Assembly: GCA_016871535.1 (NCBI GenBank) | Contig: VHCZ01000041.1 | Span: 1-34,433 of the forward strand | Direction: 5' to 3' | DNA length: 34,433 nt | DNA from: Verrucomicrobiota bacterium | GTDB taxonomy: Bacteria; Verrucomicrobiota; Verrucomicrobiia; Limisphaerales; SIBE01 | In this document: positions 16,149 to 24,013 of the stretch, in pieces | How positions within the stretch are numbered: position 1 is the stretch's first letter | How the letters are laid out: every line of letters begins with the position of its first letter | The notes under the pieces: model-generated | Seen by the model: only the letters and a program-made list of their open reading frames with translations | The model's database searches: none | Told to the model about the DNA's origin: nothing | Position numbers and translations under genes: made by a program

Positions 16149-17171
16149 ATGGAATTGGCCCCTGCTCTGGTCCGTGCGCTCGTGCTGCTGGCACTGCCTT
16201 GTCTCAGCCTGGTATCCCCTCTCCTGGCGCAGCTGCAGGATTCCTGGGAGCGATTGCGCGGTTTCGACGCCAACAAGGACGGCAAAATTTCGCGCGACGA
16301 ATTTCCCGGTCAACCACGCGGGTTCCAACGCATGGACGCCAACGCCGACGGTTTTATCACGCGGGAGGAAGCCGGCGCTCTCCGCGGGCGTTTGGGTCCC
16401 GGCCCAGGAGGGAACTTTGGCCCGCCAGCCGGAGGCATGGGCCTATTGATGCAACTCGATGCCAATGGGGATGGAAAGATTTCCCAGAAGGAATGGTCCG
16501 AGTTTTTCGAGAAAGCGGATGAGAACGGCGACGAAATCCTGCAACCGGAAGAATGGCAGGCCGCCACGAACCGCGAACGCCTCAACGATCCTGCGCCCGC
16601 TGTGGGCGCCAAAGCTCCTCAAGTCAAAGCCAAACCTCTCGGGAGCCGGCGCGAGACCGACTTGTCGACGCCAGAGCGGACCACGGTGCTGATTTTCGGC
16701 TCGCACACCTGAGGCCCGTTTGTCCAGCAGGCCGTGCGCTTGCAAGAGGTCTATGACTGCTTCAAAGACCGCGCGGATTTCTACTGGATTTACGTCCGCG
16801 AGGCACATCCCTCGGATGGTTTCCGACCCGCACGGCACGTGAGCATTGAGCAGCCGACGACTTTCGGTCGGCGGACGCAAGTGGCCAGCACTTGTTCCGC
16901 GGATTTGAAACTCACGATCCCGGTTTTGGTCGATGACATGGAGGACACGGTGGCCAAGGCTTACAATGCGTTGCCCGATCGCCTCTTCATCCTGAATTCG
17001 GAGGGGACCATCGCGTATCGCGGCGACCGCGGCCCGCGCGGATTCAAAGTGGATGAGATGGAACAGGCACTGGCCAAACTTGTGCCCGCATCTTCCGTGG
17101 CCCAGAGCAGCGCCTCGAAGGGTAACAAGAATCCGCGCAGCACTCGCCGGCCACCGAAGCTCCGGCGTTAG
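16149..17171 (+). CDS. EF-hand / iodothyronine-deiodinase-like selenoprotein (TGA 16710-16712 read as selenocysteine)
   Basis: Two open frames (16149-16712 and 16734-17171) are in the same phase and joined by a single TGA. Read through as selenocysteine, they give one 340-aa protein. Residues 1-27 are a signal peptide. Four EF-hand loops start at D40, D63, D104 and D124 (pattern D-x-N-x-D-G-x-I-x-x-x-E, the last less regular). From about residue 178 a deiodinase/thioredoxin-fold domain reads V-L-I-F-G-S-H-T-U188-G-P-F, followed by Y-V-R-E-A-H-P-S-D-G-F and a cis-Pro region L-T-I-P-V-L-V-D. Animal deiodinases carry F-G-S-x-T-U-P and E-A-H-x-S-D-G-W at the same relative positions. A candidate bacterial SECIS follows the TGA. 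The likely role is a periplasmic, calcium-responsive redox or reductive-dehalogenation enzyme; the substrate is unknown. The alternative is a nonsense-mutated Cys/Sec homologue, which I consider unlikely. No sel genes are in the window. Confidence 0.85.
16727..16743 (+). promoter_or_regulatory. Candidate bacterial SECIS hairpin
   Basis: Six base pairs, GCAGGC with GCUUGC (one G-U), close a five-base loop CGUGC with G as the second loop base. The loop begins 21 nt after the TGA at 16710-16712. Known bacterial SECIS elements lie in the coding sequence about 16-37 nt after the UGA, with a short apical loop carrying a G in its first two positions, so the geometry fits. Structure was judged by eye only. 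Confidence 0.6.
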
Positions 17172-17240
17172 CTTCCAGGATTGATCTACCAAAGAACGCC
17201 TCCAGGCGCAGTCAGACTGCGACGTTGAAATAGTGAATCT

Positions 17241-17295
17241 CAACGACGGTGGAGTGAGGCTTCTGTCCGGCCACGCGTCGATGGCAATTGGCTCG
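17241..17295. repeat. Degenerate half of a family E repeat
   Basis: CAACGACGGTGGAGTGAGGC and GTCGATGGCAATTGGCTCG match the left half of the family E copy at 15991-16092 in order and spacing. The right half is missing, apparently replaced by the family D copy at 17322. It is part of the 358-bp repeat-filled gap downstream of the selenoprotein candidate. Confidence 0.5.
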
Positions 17296-17321
17296 CGGAC
17301 AACAATTCTCAGTCGGACTTC

Positions 17322-17409
17322 GGTAGGGCGAGCCTGTCCCCGGCGAGCCGCGTTCAACGTGTTCCCAAGACTGTCGGACACGGCTCGCCGGGGACGGACT
17401 CGCCCTACC
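17322..17409. repeat. GTAGGGCG palindromic element, family D copy 2
   Basis: An 88-bp hairpin, left arm GGTAGGGCGAGCCTGTCCCC, right arm complement GGGGACGGACTCGCCCTACC, with a second internal pair (CGGCGAGCCG and CGGCTCGCCG). It closely resembles 9690-9773 and the core of 30188-30293. It abuts a family A element six bases later. Confidence 0.8.
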
Positions 17410-17415
17410 TTCACT

Positions 17416-17520
17416 GAGGGCGTGTTCTGAAAATGCGGACACAGGTTCTCCTCCTCGAAACGGCCCGCAATCGAGGACAAGGAGGAGGACGAGTCACAAG
17501 CGACATTCCAAACACGCTCT
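17416..17520. repeat. MITE-like palindromic element, family A copy 2
   Basis: About 105 bp bounded by GAGGGCGTGTTCTGAAAATG and CATTCCAAACACGCTCT, near-complements of each other and of the ends at 1232-1355. An internal CTCCTCCTCG/CGAGG...GGAGGAG pairing extends the palindrome. Its right end lies nine bases before the ATG of a propeller gene that has lost its 5' part, so it marks a rearrangement point. Confidence 0.7.
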
Positions 17521-17529
17521 GAAGGATCA

Positions 17530-18645
17530 ATGGAGAGTTTGCATTGTGGTTGCGCATTTCGTAAAACCACCGCCATGCGCCACGATCCATATCTGACGAC
17601 AGCGGTCCGGTCTGAAGCCGGCTCCAAATTGTCGCTTCGGGCGCTTGGCCTGGACGCAGCCAGCGGGAAGCCGCAGTGGGACTCTGAAGTTTTTGGTTCG
17701 GATGAATCTGTCGCGATTCACAAGAAGAACAGCCACGCCAGCCCCACGCCGATCGTGGAAGGCGACCAGCTTTACGTGCATTTCGGTCATCAAGGCGCCG
17801 CGTGTCTGGACGTGAACGGGAAAATCATCTGGCGCAACTCCAGTCTGAACTACCCGCCGGTCCACGGCAACGGAGGCTCGCCCATCCTTGCGGACGAGGC
17901 GCTGATCTTCAGTTGCGATGGCGGCCGCGATCCGTTTGTCGTGGCGTTGAACAAGGCAAACGGGCAGGTGCTCTGGAAGATCGAACGCAGGACGGATGCC
18001 TCGAAGAAGTTTTCATTCAGCACCCCGTTGTTGATCACCGTGAACGGGCAAAAGCAGATTATCAGTCCCGGCAGCAATGCGGTCTGTGCTTATGATCCGA
18101 AAGACGGTCGGGAAATCTGGCGCGTGCGCTACGACGGTTATTCCGTGATTCCGCGGCCCGTGTATGGACACGGCCTGCTTTTTATCGGCACCGGCTTTGA
18201 TCGACCGACCGTGATGGCGATTCGTCCGGATGGGCGCGGCGATGTGACAAAAACCCACGTGGCGTGGACGGTGACTCGCGGTGCGCCCAAGACGCCTTCA
18301 CTGCTGCTCGTGGGCGAGGAACTTTACATGGTGGCCGACAACGGAATCGCCAGTTGCCTGGACGCGCGGACCGGACGCAGCCATTGGGAAGAACGAATCG
18401 GCGGCGATTGCTCAGCCTCGCCGTTCTATGCCGATGGAAAGATTTACACCCAGAACGAAAGCGGAACCGGGACCGTGCTCGTGGCCGGGAAAACCTTCCA
18501 AAAACTGGCCGAGAATGCCTTAGAAGAACGAACCCTCGCTTCCTGCGCCGTCGGCGACGGCGCAATCTTCATCCGCACCGAGACAAGCCTCTATCGGATT
18601 CAATCCGCGAAAGGTGGGCAGGCCGAGAGCGGACGAGCGGAGTGA
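17530..18645 (+). pseudogene. 5'-truncated PQQ-like beta-propeller gene
   Basis: The 371-aa frame encodes the middle and C-terminal blades of the same PQQ-like propeller family as 12641-14050. Family features include K-K-N-S-H-A-S-P-T-P-I-V-E-G-D, V-H-F-G-H-Q-G, Y-P-P-V-H-G-N-G-G-S-P, I-F-S-C-D-G-G and the final blade E-N-A-L-E-E-R-T-L-A-S. The signal peptide, the W-x-x-F-R-G-P opening and the first blade or two (roughly 80-100 residues) are absent. The first about 25 residues (M-E-S-L-H-C-G-C ...) do not look like this family. The break coincides with the family A repeat ending at 17520. Without a signal peptide the product could not reach its usual location, so I call it a decaying gene, although the rest of the frame is intact and the loss may be recent. 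Confidence 0.7.
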
Positions 18646-18739
18646 AGGAGGGGTGGAGCAGTGGAATAGTGGATTTCGTGGATTAATGGATTCGTGGATC
18701 ACGTCGATATTTAACGTTTAACGCCCGGATCCCAAACCG

Positions 18740-18976
18740 AACCCTGCCGCGAAGACCGTCGAAAACCTCAATCGCCGCGCGTCCGTCTCCGCCGATGGAA
18801 TTGACGGTAAGTCGAACCTCGGACACGCCCTCGAGCTCGGCGAGCAACTCCCCGGCGCCGGCGCCGGAGCAACCGAGATTGTCGCCGATGGCAACCTGCG
18901 CGATGTCGCCGCAACGATGGACGGTGAACCATGAAGGCGTCATGCGATGACTCGCATGAACCTTGAAAACGCCGGT
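18740..18976 (-). pseudogene. Fragment resembling a ClpP-type (S14) / phage prohead protease
   Basis: In one minus-strand frame a stretch of about 79 residues contains G-D-I-A-Q-V-A-I-G-D-N-L-G, then A-G-E-L-L-A-E-L, then V-R-L-T-V-N-S-I-G-G-D-G-R-A-A-I-E-V-F-D. This resembles the start of ClpP-like head-maturation proteases, in which an I-N-S-P-G-G-D-V motif follows an a-x-x-L-x-x-L helix. The catalytic Ser and His region is missing: the frame runs into unrelated sequence on both sides, with no start and no family C-terminus. It is best read as a prophage remnant. The family call is by motif only. Confidence 0.4.
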
Positions 18977-19107
18977 TGACCTGCCAACCCGCGCAACCGC
19001 AGCAAGACTCCGCTCTTGCCGTCCGGAAGTGTCGAAACCCTTGCATGCAGTTGAGCCAGGTCCATACCGTGCAGACCGTGGGATTGACGACAGATCGACC
19101 GGAGAAC

Positions 19108-19243
19108 CGTAGCGCAGATTTTCAATCTGCTGTATCGCCGATTTCCAATCGGCAGGGCGCCGGCAAGTCCCAGCGTGCTCGGACTGGGAGAGGCCCCGCA
19201 GAATACAATTCTGCGATACGGCAGAGTGCAACTCTGAGCTACG
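19108..19243. repeat. Cruciform-like repeat with five consecutive hairpins, family H
   Basis: A 136-bp segment closed by CGTAGC and GCTACG. Between them are hairpins at 19114-19130 (GCAGATT/AATCTGC), 19137-19153 (GCCGATT/AATCGGC), about 19168-19187 (CCCAG/CTGGG), 19197-19215 (CGCAGAAT/ATTCTGCG) and 19222-19236 (CAGAGT/ACTCTG). The multi-branched fold resembles a cloverleaf, but it lacks tRNA consensus features. It is embedded in the decayed 3' part of the recombinase remnant. Confidence 0.7.
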
Positions 19244-19264
19244 AGCTTTGTCGTCCATCCCGCG

Positions 19265-19841
19265 GACCAAGCAGTAAGTCTTTCGCGCTCGCCTGGCGGT
19301 GCGTCGCAAACCCGCGAAAGCGAGAACTTCGCCAACGCGCCCTGCTTCGAGAGCGCTGTGCCGGGTTCGTCGTGGAACCCAGGACAGAGCGGCGCTTTGG
19401 GATCATCGCCCGCGGGCAGTGTCTCCAGATGCCGGCGCAGCGGCTTCGCAATCGGCGCGATCTGGATTCGGCCAGTCTTCTGCGTGCGGATCGTCAATTC
19501 GTCGCGCTCCAAGCCGGGGTTGGCCCAGGTGAGCGAAACCACGTCGCTGAGTCGCAAGCCGGTGTAGAGCGCAACGAGAATCGCCGTCTTCCAGTCCTGG
19601 CCCGCGACGGCCAACAGGTTCTTCAATTCGTCCATCGTGAAGGCGCGCCGCTCGCTCTTGCCCGCTGTGGAGAGATTCTCCACGAATTTGCGGGGTTCAC
19701 GTCGAACACACGCTGCATGAAGGCCGTTTCCAAAGCCATCCGGAGAATCCTCAGATGCAGGTTGACCGTCGCGTTTGCAATCTTGCCCGCGGGGTTGTCG
19801 TACTCTCCGCCAGGTTTTCCACCCATACGCAACAACTTCAT
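19265..19841 (-). pseudogene. Frameshifted, 3'-truncated tyrosine recombinase (integrase)
   Basis: The N-terminal SAM-like core-binding part lies in one frame (from 19841: T-V-N-L-H-L-R-I-L-R-M-A-L-E-T-A, then V-F-D-V-N-P-A). The catalytic part continues in another (from about 19690: R-R-A-F-T-M-D-E-L, then A-L-Y-T-G-L-R-L-S-D-V-V-S-L-T-W with the box I Arg). The change of frame occurs at the N-P-A-(K)-F junction near 19690, where one base appears to be missing. After L-C-P-G-F about 19330 the similarity fades, and the box II H-x-L-R-H and the Tyr nucleophile are absent, replaced by the hairpin repeat at 19108-19243. It cannot be active. It marks an old integration event together with the ClpP-like fragment. 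Confidence 0.75.
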
Positions 19842-19909
19842 CTCCTAATTTGCCGCACTGAGTTGCAGCAAATCCGGTGGTTGCGGCGTGCGAGACGCGC
19901 TCGTCTGCT

Positions 19910-22027
19910 TCATAACCCCGCGTCGCTTGACCTTGGCGCTTCCCTACCGACCTCCCAGATGGCGAGGCACGCCTGCGCCGCTTCAGGATCGTTCAAGCAC
20001 ACGGCCCCGCTTCGGATGCGTGCAACCGGCGCGCCTTCCAAGCGCAGGGGCGCGCGATCCAGCAATGCGCGTGCATATTCCTGCAAACCAGTGAACCCAT
20101 GCCTGCGCAACGCCGCCGTGTTTACGATGCGAAATAGCCCATGGCTACCCGGCGCCGTGTGTTTCATCAGTTCGGCCGCTATCCGCCCCATCGTGTAGCG
20201 AGGATTGATTTCCACAATCGGTTTCAGTCTGCTCATGCCCCCCGCGTCACGATAGACCAATGCGTCTATTCCGAGTGGTCCTTCATAACCAACCGCGCGA
20301 AGTTCCTGTTCCAGCGATTCCATCAGCTTCTCATACATCTGATAAATCTCCGGCACGATCTGCGGAGAGCCCGCGAAAGCACGGGTAACGGCAGACGGCA
20401 GACGCTTCGCGAAATTTGGCGCCGCAGTGTTCGCCCGAAACTGGCCTTTGGCATCATTGATCAAGCCCGTGTAACCGATCAGCTTCAATCCGCCGCCGGT
20501 CATCTCGAATTGCATTGAAAAGTCGGCCAGGCGCTCCAGCCACGGCTCCACGACGACGCCGCAGGGTTGCTGCACCGCGGATTCGATCCAGCGCCGCTGC
20601 GTATCCAGCAGCTCCGGTTCCCAAAGACGGATCGCATTGTGTCCCGCCAGACCCAGCGATTGTTTGATCACAACGCGGTGGTGGCCTCCGGCGCGAATCG
20701 CCGCAAGGGCATCCAGCGCTTCTTCGCACGTCCGGGCCGCCGTTCCGACAACCGAGGACGAACACAGCCACCTTGTCTGGAGTCGCCCGCTCTCACCGAG
20801 CATCTCCAGGAAGCGCCGGAGGAAGCTCGCGCTCCAGGCTTTTGAATACAGAGCGGCAACTCGCTCGTTGAATCGCTGCTCCGCGCTTCGTTGTTCGCCG
20901 TTCACGCTCGGGAACAATGGCGCCAACATCGCCAGGCTGTCCGGAGACCAGGCCCAAGGCCGGAGGCATCCGAGCTTGCGCGTTTTCAACTGCGTGGCTC
21001 TGGCCAATTCGACAAACTCCGGCAGGTGGAACCCGGCGTCTTTCAATGTGCTGAGGAACTGCGCGGAAGGTTTCGTTTGCACCAGCGCGATGTCGTCCTG
21101 GCGGCAGAGGAATTGCGGCAGGTTTTGCAGGTCACGCGCAAGCTGCTGCTGCTGCTGCACGGGAGTGAACGCATCGCCCTGCGCGATGTAAGCCTCGGCG
21201 AACGGGTTAAACACGAACACGCTCGGGGTGCGTCCACGAGACTGCGCAAACACATTCAGTTGAGCGATGAACTCGGCATCCAGTCCGGCGGCGCGGCGCC
21301 CTTCAACATTGAGGTGGGATCCCCCTTTGGCCCGCTGTGGAGATAACGGGAATCTGAGCTGACGGCAGAACGCCTCCCAGTCGCTCTCGTGCGGGTTCTT
21401 CCACTTGCGAAACCACTTCAGCCCGTAGGCCACGTGGGCGACCTCGTCGTGATAAACCCTGTCCAGCAACCGCGCGGATTCGTCGTCGCCTACCTGTTTG
21501 AAACCGGCCGCGAACTGCCGCGTAAAATCGAGGTTGGCCTGCTCAAACGTCAGGCTCAGTCCGGCCACGTAATCCATCGGGTTCTCCATCCTGGAAATGG
21601 CGCGCCAGAAATAGCCGCTCACGGGGAGATCCCCGAATTGCACGCCGCACGCGCGCATCCGATCGATGTACCATTGGGTGTGTTGCTGCTCATCCTTCAA
21701 TGTTTGCAGCACCCCCCGGCGGAAGGCGGCGGGGGCATCTGGAAATCGCAGCAGCACCAGCGCCATCAGTTCGGTAGCAAGCAGTTCGTGATTCGCAAAG
21801 AAGTGCAGGAGACGGCCGCGGTGTTCGGAGTGTTCCAGCTCGTCAAGCCGCGGAAACTCGCGCGCGCCGCCCTGCGGCTTGAAGTGCAGCTCACGGGGAC
21901 GTGCCGGCAGGGTGGGCGCAACGATTGCGCCGCCCGGTCGCTCGTCGGCGATGTTCGCCGGGCACTGAAGCTTTGCCTCCAGGCTCGTCGAAAACAGCAC
22001 CTGCTCTGCAAATTCGCGCAGCTCCAT
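19910..22027 (-). CDS. DUF455 ferritin-like / ATP-grasp fusion protein
   Basis: A 705-aa cytoplasmic protein. Residues about 1-290 are a DUF455 ferritin-like helical domain. Likely diiron ligands are visible: E81/E86 (H-E-L-L-A-T-E-L), E113-x-x-H116 (D-E-Q-Q-H), E162 (T-F-E-Q-A-N) and E195-x-x-H198 (Y-H-D-E-V-A-H). The C-terminal half resembles an ATP-grasp ligase, with V-V-I-K-Q-S-L-G-L-A-G-H (lysine and glycine-rich loop), G-V-V-V-E-P-W-L-E-R, and E-I-N-P-R-Y-T-M-G-R near residue 620 as the metal-binding end. The combination suggests an ATP-dependent ligase coupled to an iron oxygenase or redox domain; the substrate is unknown. The start M-E-L-R-E-F-A-E-Q-V-L fits the family's N-terminus. 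No biosynthetic partner genes are adjacent. Confidence 0.8.
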   Translation of the reverse strand: MELREFAEQVLFSTSLEAKLQCPANIADERPGGAIVAPTLPARPRELHFKPQGGAREFPRLDELEHSEHRGRLLHFFANHELLATELMALVLLRFPDAPAAFRRGVLQTLKDEQQHTQWYIDRMRACGVQFGDLPVSGYFWRAISRMENPMDYVAGLSLTFEQANLDFTRQFAAGFKQVGDDESARLLDRVYHDEVAHVAYGLKWFRKWKNPHESDWEAFCRQLRFPLSPQRAKGGSHLNVEGRRAAGLDAEFIAQLNVFAQSRGRTPSVFVFNPFAEAYIAQGDAFTPVQQQQQLARDLQNLPQFLCRQDDIALVQTKPSAQFLSTLKDAGFHLPEFVELARATQLKTRKLGCLRPWAWSPDSLAMLAPLFPSVNGEQRSAEQRFNERVAALYSKAWSASFLRRFLEMLGESGRLQTRWLCSSSVVGTAARTCEEALDALAAIRAGGHHRVVIKQSLGLAGHNAIRLWEPELLDTQRRWIESAVQQPCGVVVEPWLERLADFSMQFEMTGGGLKLIGYTGLINDAKGQFRANTAAPNFAKRLPSAVTRAFAGSPQIVPEIYQMYEKLMESLEQELRAVGYEGPLGIDALVYRDAGGMSRLKPIVEINPRYTMGRIAAELMKHTAPGSHGLFRIVNTAALRRHGFTGLQEYARALLDRAPLRLEGAPVARIRSGAVCLNDPEAAQACLAIWEVGREAPRSSDAGL

Positions 22028-22142
22028 TCTTGATCTTGAGCACCCAGCCTACAGCCGGCGCGTTCTGCGATCCAGCAGGCAGTCGCGCCTCTGCCATTTG
22101 CGATCGAACCGCGCCACCTTTTGCTGAAGCGAAGCTTTCTAT

Positions 22143-22218
22143 CCCCTCAGTTAACGACGATGGGGCGACGCTCCTGCGGAGCTTCTTTTCGTTGGCATTG
22201 GCTCGGCTATACTGAGGA
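22143..22218. repeat. Family E palindromic repeat, copy 2 (damaged)
   Basis: CCCCTCAGTTAACGACGATGG, then CGCTCCTGCGGAGC and TTGGCATTGGCTCGGCT, match the copy at 15991-16092 for about 65 bp. They then break into TACTGAGGAG. A sequence like the missing right half (GCCCCACCCTCAACTGAAGG) reappears near 22439-22459, so the unit may have been split by the element at 22244-22378. Confidence 0.65.
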
Positions 22219-22243
22219 GACTGCAGGATAGGCGGACTTCCTT

Positions 22244-22378
22244 CCCCCTCACCCCGGCCCTCTCCCTTGGGGAGAGGGAAAATCGTTGGCCGCACTCCGA
22301 CAAGCTGAGCGTGGCGGATCGGTCGATACGCCGGCGCAGGATTCCCTCTCCCTGAGGGAGAGGGCCAGGGTGAGGGGG
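22244..22378. repeat. REP/MITE-like element with CCCTCACCCC...CCCTCTCCC ends, family F
   Basis: A 135-bp segment. The left end CCCCCTCACCCCGGCCCTCT and the right end, complemented, CCCCCTCACCCTGGCCCTCT are near-identical, and each is followed by its own hairpin (CCCTTGGGGAGAGGG; CCCTCTCCCTGAGGGAGAGGG). This type of sequence is widespread in bacterial intergenic regions. It lies in the 492-bp gap between the DUF455 gene and glcD and is flanked by pieces of a family E repeat. Confidence 0.8.
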
Positions 22379-22519
22379 AGCGCGGCGTCCAATAACCAAG
22401 CGCTGTAGCTTATCCCACGGACTGCCACAGTAAGCCTCTGCCCCACCCTCAACTGAAGGCATGCGAAGCTTTCACTTTCCCGATTCAAAATCTCTCCGAC
22501 CGGGCGTAACTTCTCCGCC

Positions 22520-23971
22520 ATGCAATCATCGACTTCCTCTCTTTCGCCAGCCTTGATCGATGCCTTGCGCGCGGAGTTGGGCAGCGATTCCATCGTGACG
22601 AAGCCGGAAGATCTGCTTGTGTATGAGTGCGACGCGTACACGCTGGAGAAGAATTTGCCCAACGTCGTGGCCCTTCCCCGCACGACGGAAGAGGTTGTCG
22701 CAGCGGTTCGGCTGTGCGCGGCGCACAAAGTCCCCATCATCCCGCGCGGCGCCGGCACGAGCTTGAGCGGCGGAGTGCTGGCCGTCACCGGCGGCGTGAT
22801 GATTGCCGTGACGCGCATGAATCGGATCCTGTCGGTCGATTATCGAAATCGCCGCGCGTTGGTGGAAGCCGGCTGCGTCAATGCCTGGATCACCAATGCG
22901 GTCAAAGCGAAGGGCCTGCTCTACGCCCCGGATCCGTCCAGCCAGCCCGCGTGCACGATTGGCGGCAACGTCGCCACCAATTCCGGCGGCCCGCACACGT
23001 TGAAGTACGGCGTGACCACCAATCATGTCCTGGGCTTCGAGATGGTTCTGCCGGATGGCGCAGTGATCTGGCTTGGCACGAAACCGGACGGCGGCGAAGA
23101 CGCCGAGGTCTGCGACTTGCGCGGCGCGGTCATTGGCTGCGAAGGCATGTTCGGCGTCGTCACGCGCGTCCTCGTCAGGCTGATTCGCGCCCCGCAAGCA
23201 TACAAAACTTTGCTCGGCATCTTCGAGAGTGTCGATGCCGCGAGCCAGAGCGTCAGCGACATCATCGCCGCCGGCATCGTTCCGGGCGCGATGGAAATGA
23301 TGGACCAGGCCATCACGCAAGCGGTCGAGGCGGCGTATCGGTTCGGATTTCCGAGCGACGCCGGCGCCGTTCTCATCGTGGAATTGGACGGCTTGCCGGC
23401 AGGGCTGGAACGCCAGACGGCGCGTGTCGTCGAGATTTGCCGGAAAAACTCCGCGCGCGAAATCCGGGTTGCCAAGACCGACGAAGAACGGGCTTTGCTC
23501 TGGAAATGCCGCAAGCGCGCCTTTGGCGCGGTCGGGCGGCTGAGCCCGAACTTTCTGACGCAGGACGGAGTCGTCCCGAGATCCAAGCTTCCGGAAATCA
23601 TGCGATTCATCCAGGCGACGAGCCAGCAATTCGGGTTGCGCATCACGAATGTTTTCCACGCGGGCGACGGGAACATCCACCCGCTCGTGCTCTATGATGA
23701 ACGCGATCCGGATCAGGTCCGCCGCGCCGTCGCTGCCGGAGAAGCGATCCTCGATAAGTGTGTCGAACTGGGCGGCAGCGTCACGGGCGAGCATGGCATC
23801 GGCGTGGAGAAAATCGATTTCATGGCCAAGCAATTCAGTCCGGATGACCTCGACGCCATGCGCGCGCTGCGGACGGTGTTCGACCCCGAACTGCGCTGCA
23901 ATCCGCACAAGATGTTCCCCGGCTCCAAGCGCTGCTCCGACTTCGCGCCCCGAAAACAGATCGCGGCCTGA
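22520..23971 (+). CDS. glcD: FAD-binding glycolate/lactate-type oxidase subunit GlcD
   Basis: A 483-aa flavoprotein of the FAD-binding-4 (PCMH) plus FAD-oxidase C-terminal family, which oxidises 2-hydroxyacids such as glycolate or D-lactate. The FAD site is seen in I-I-P-R-G-A-G-T-S-L-S-G-G and G-G-N-V-A-T-N-S-G-G-P-H-T-L-K-Y-G. The C-terminal domain has F-H-A-G-D-G-N-I-H-P and G-G-S-V-T-G-E-H-G-I-G-V-E-K, the classical GlcD-family metal/substrate motifs. The length fits GlcD (about 490). The GlcE and GlcF partners are not adjacent, so the exact substrate and electron acceptor remain open. It heads a compact same-strand cluster: the next gene (parB) begins 42 bp downstream. Confidence 0.92.
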   Translation: MQSSTSSLSPALIDALRAELGSDSIVTKPEDLLVYECDAYTLEKNLPNVVALPRTTEEVVAAVRLCAAHKVPIIPRGAGTSLSGGVLAVTGGVMIAVTRMNRILSVDYRNRRALVEAGCVNAWITNAVKAKGLLYAPDPSSQPACTIGGNVATNSGGPHTLKYGVTTNHVLGFEMVLPDGAVIWLGTKPDGGEDAEVCDLRGAVIGCEGMFGVVTRVLVRLIRAPQAYKTLLGIFESVDAASQSVSDIIAAGIVPGAMEMMDQAITQAVEAAYRFGFPSDAGAVLIVELDGLPAGLERQTARVVEICRKNSAREIRVAKTDEERALLWKCRKRAFGAVGRLSPNFLTQDGVVPRSKLPEIMRFIQATSQQFGLRITNVFHAGDGNIHPLVLYDERDPDQVRRAVAAGEAILDKCVELGGSVTGEHGIGVEKIDFMAKQFSPDDLDAMRALRTVFDPELRCNPHKMFPGSKRCSDFAPRKQIAA

Positions 23972-24013
23972 GAGCCTGTTGACAAGGCGTTTCCTGTTCG
24001 ACACTCTCGCCGC

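Noticed and set aside
16710-16712. TGA as a simple nonsense mutation making two pseudogene halves
   Set aside because: The stop sits exactly at the deiodinase selenocysteine position, both sides are otherwise intact and in phase, and a hairpin of SECIS geometry follows. It is kept as the main alternative, not the preferred reading.
19108-19243. tRNA or tmRNA gene suggested by a cloverleaf-like fold
   Set aside because: No T-loop GTTCRANNC box, no acceptor stem with CCA-type end, and five hairpins rather than the tRNA pattern.
22526-24004. A 492-codon open frame on the minus strand opposite glcD
   Set aside because: It is the antisense shadow of a strongly conserved GlcD. High GC third positions keep the opposite strand open, and its translation has no recognisable motif.
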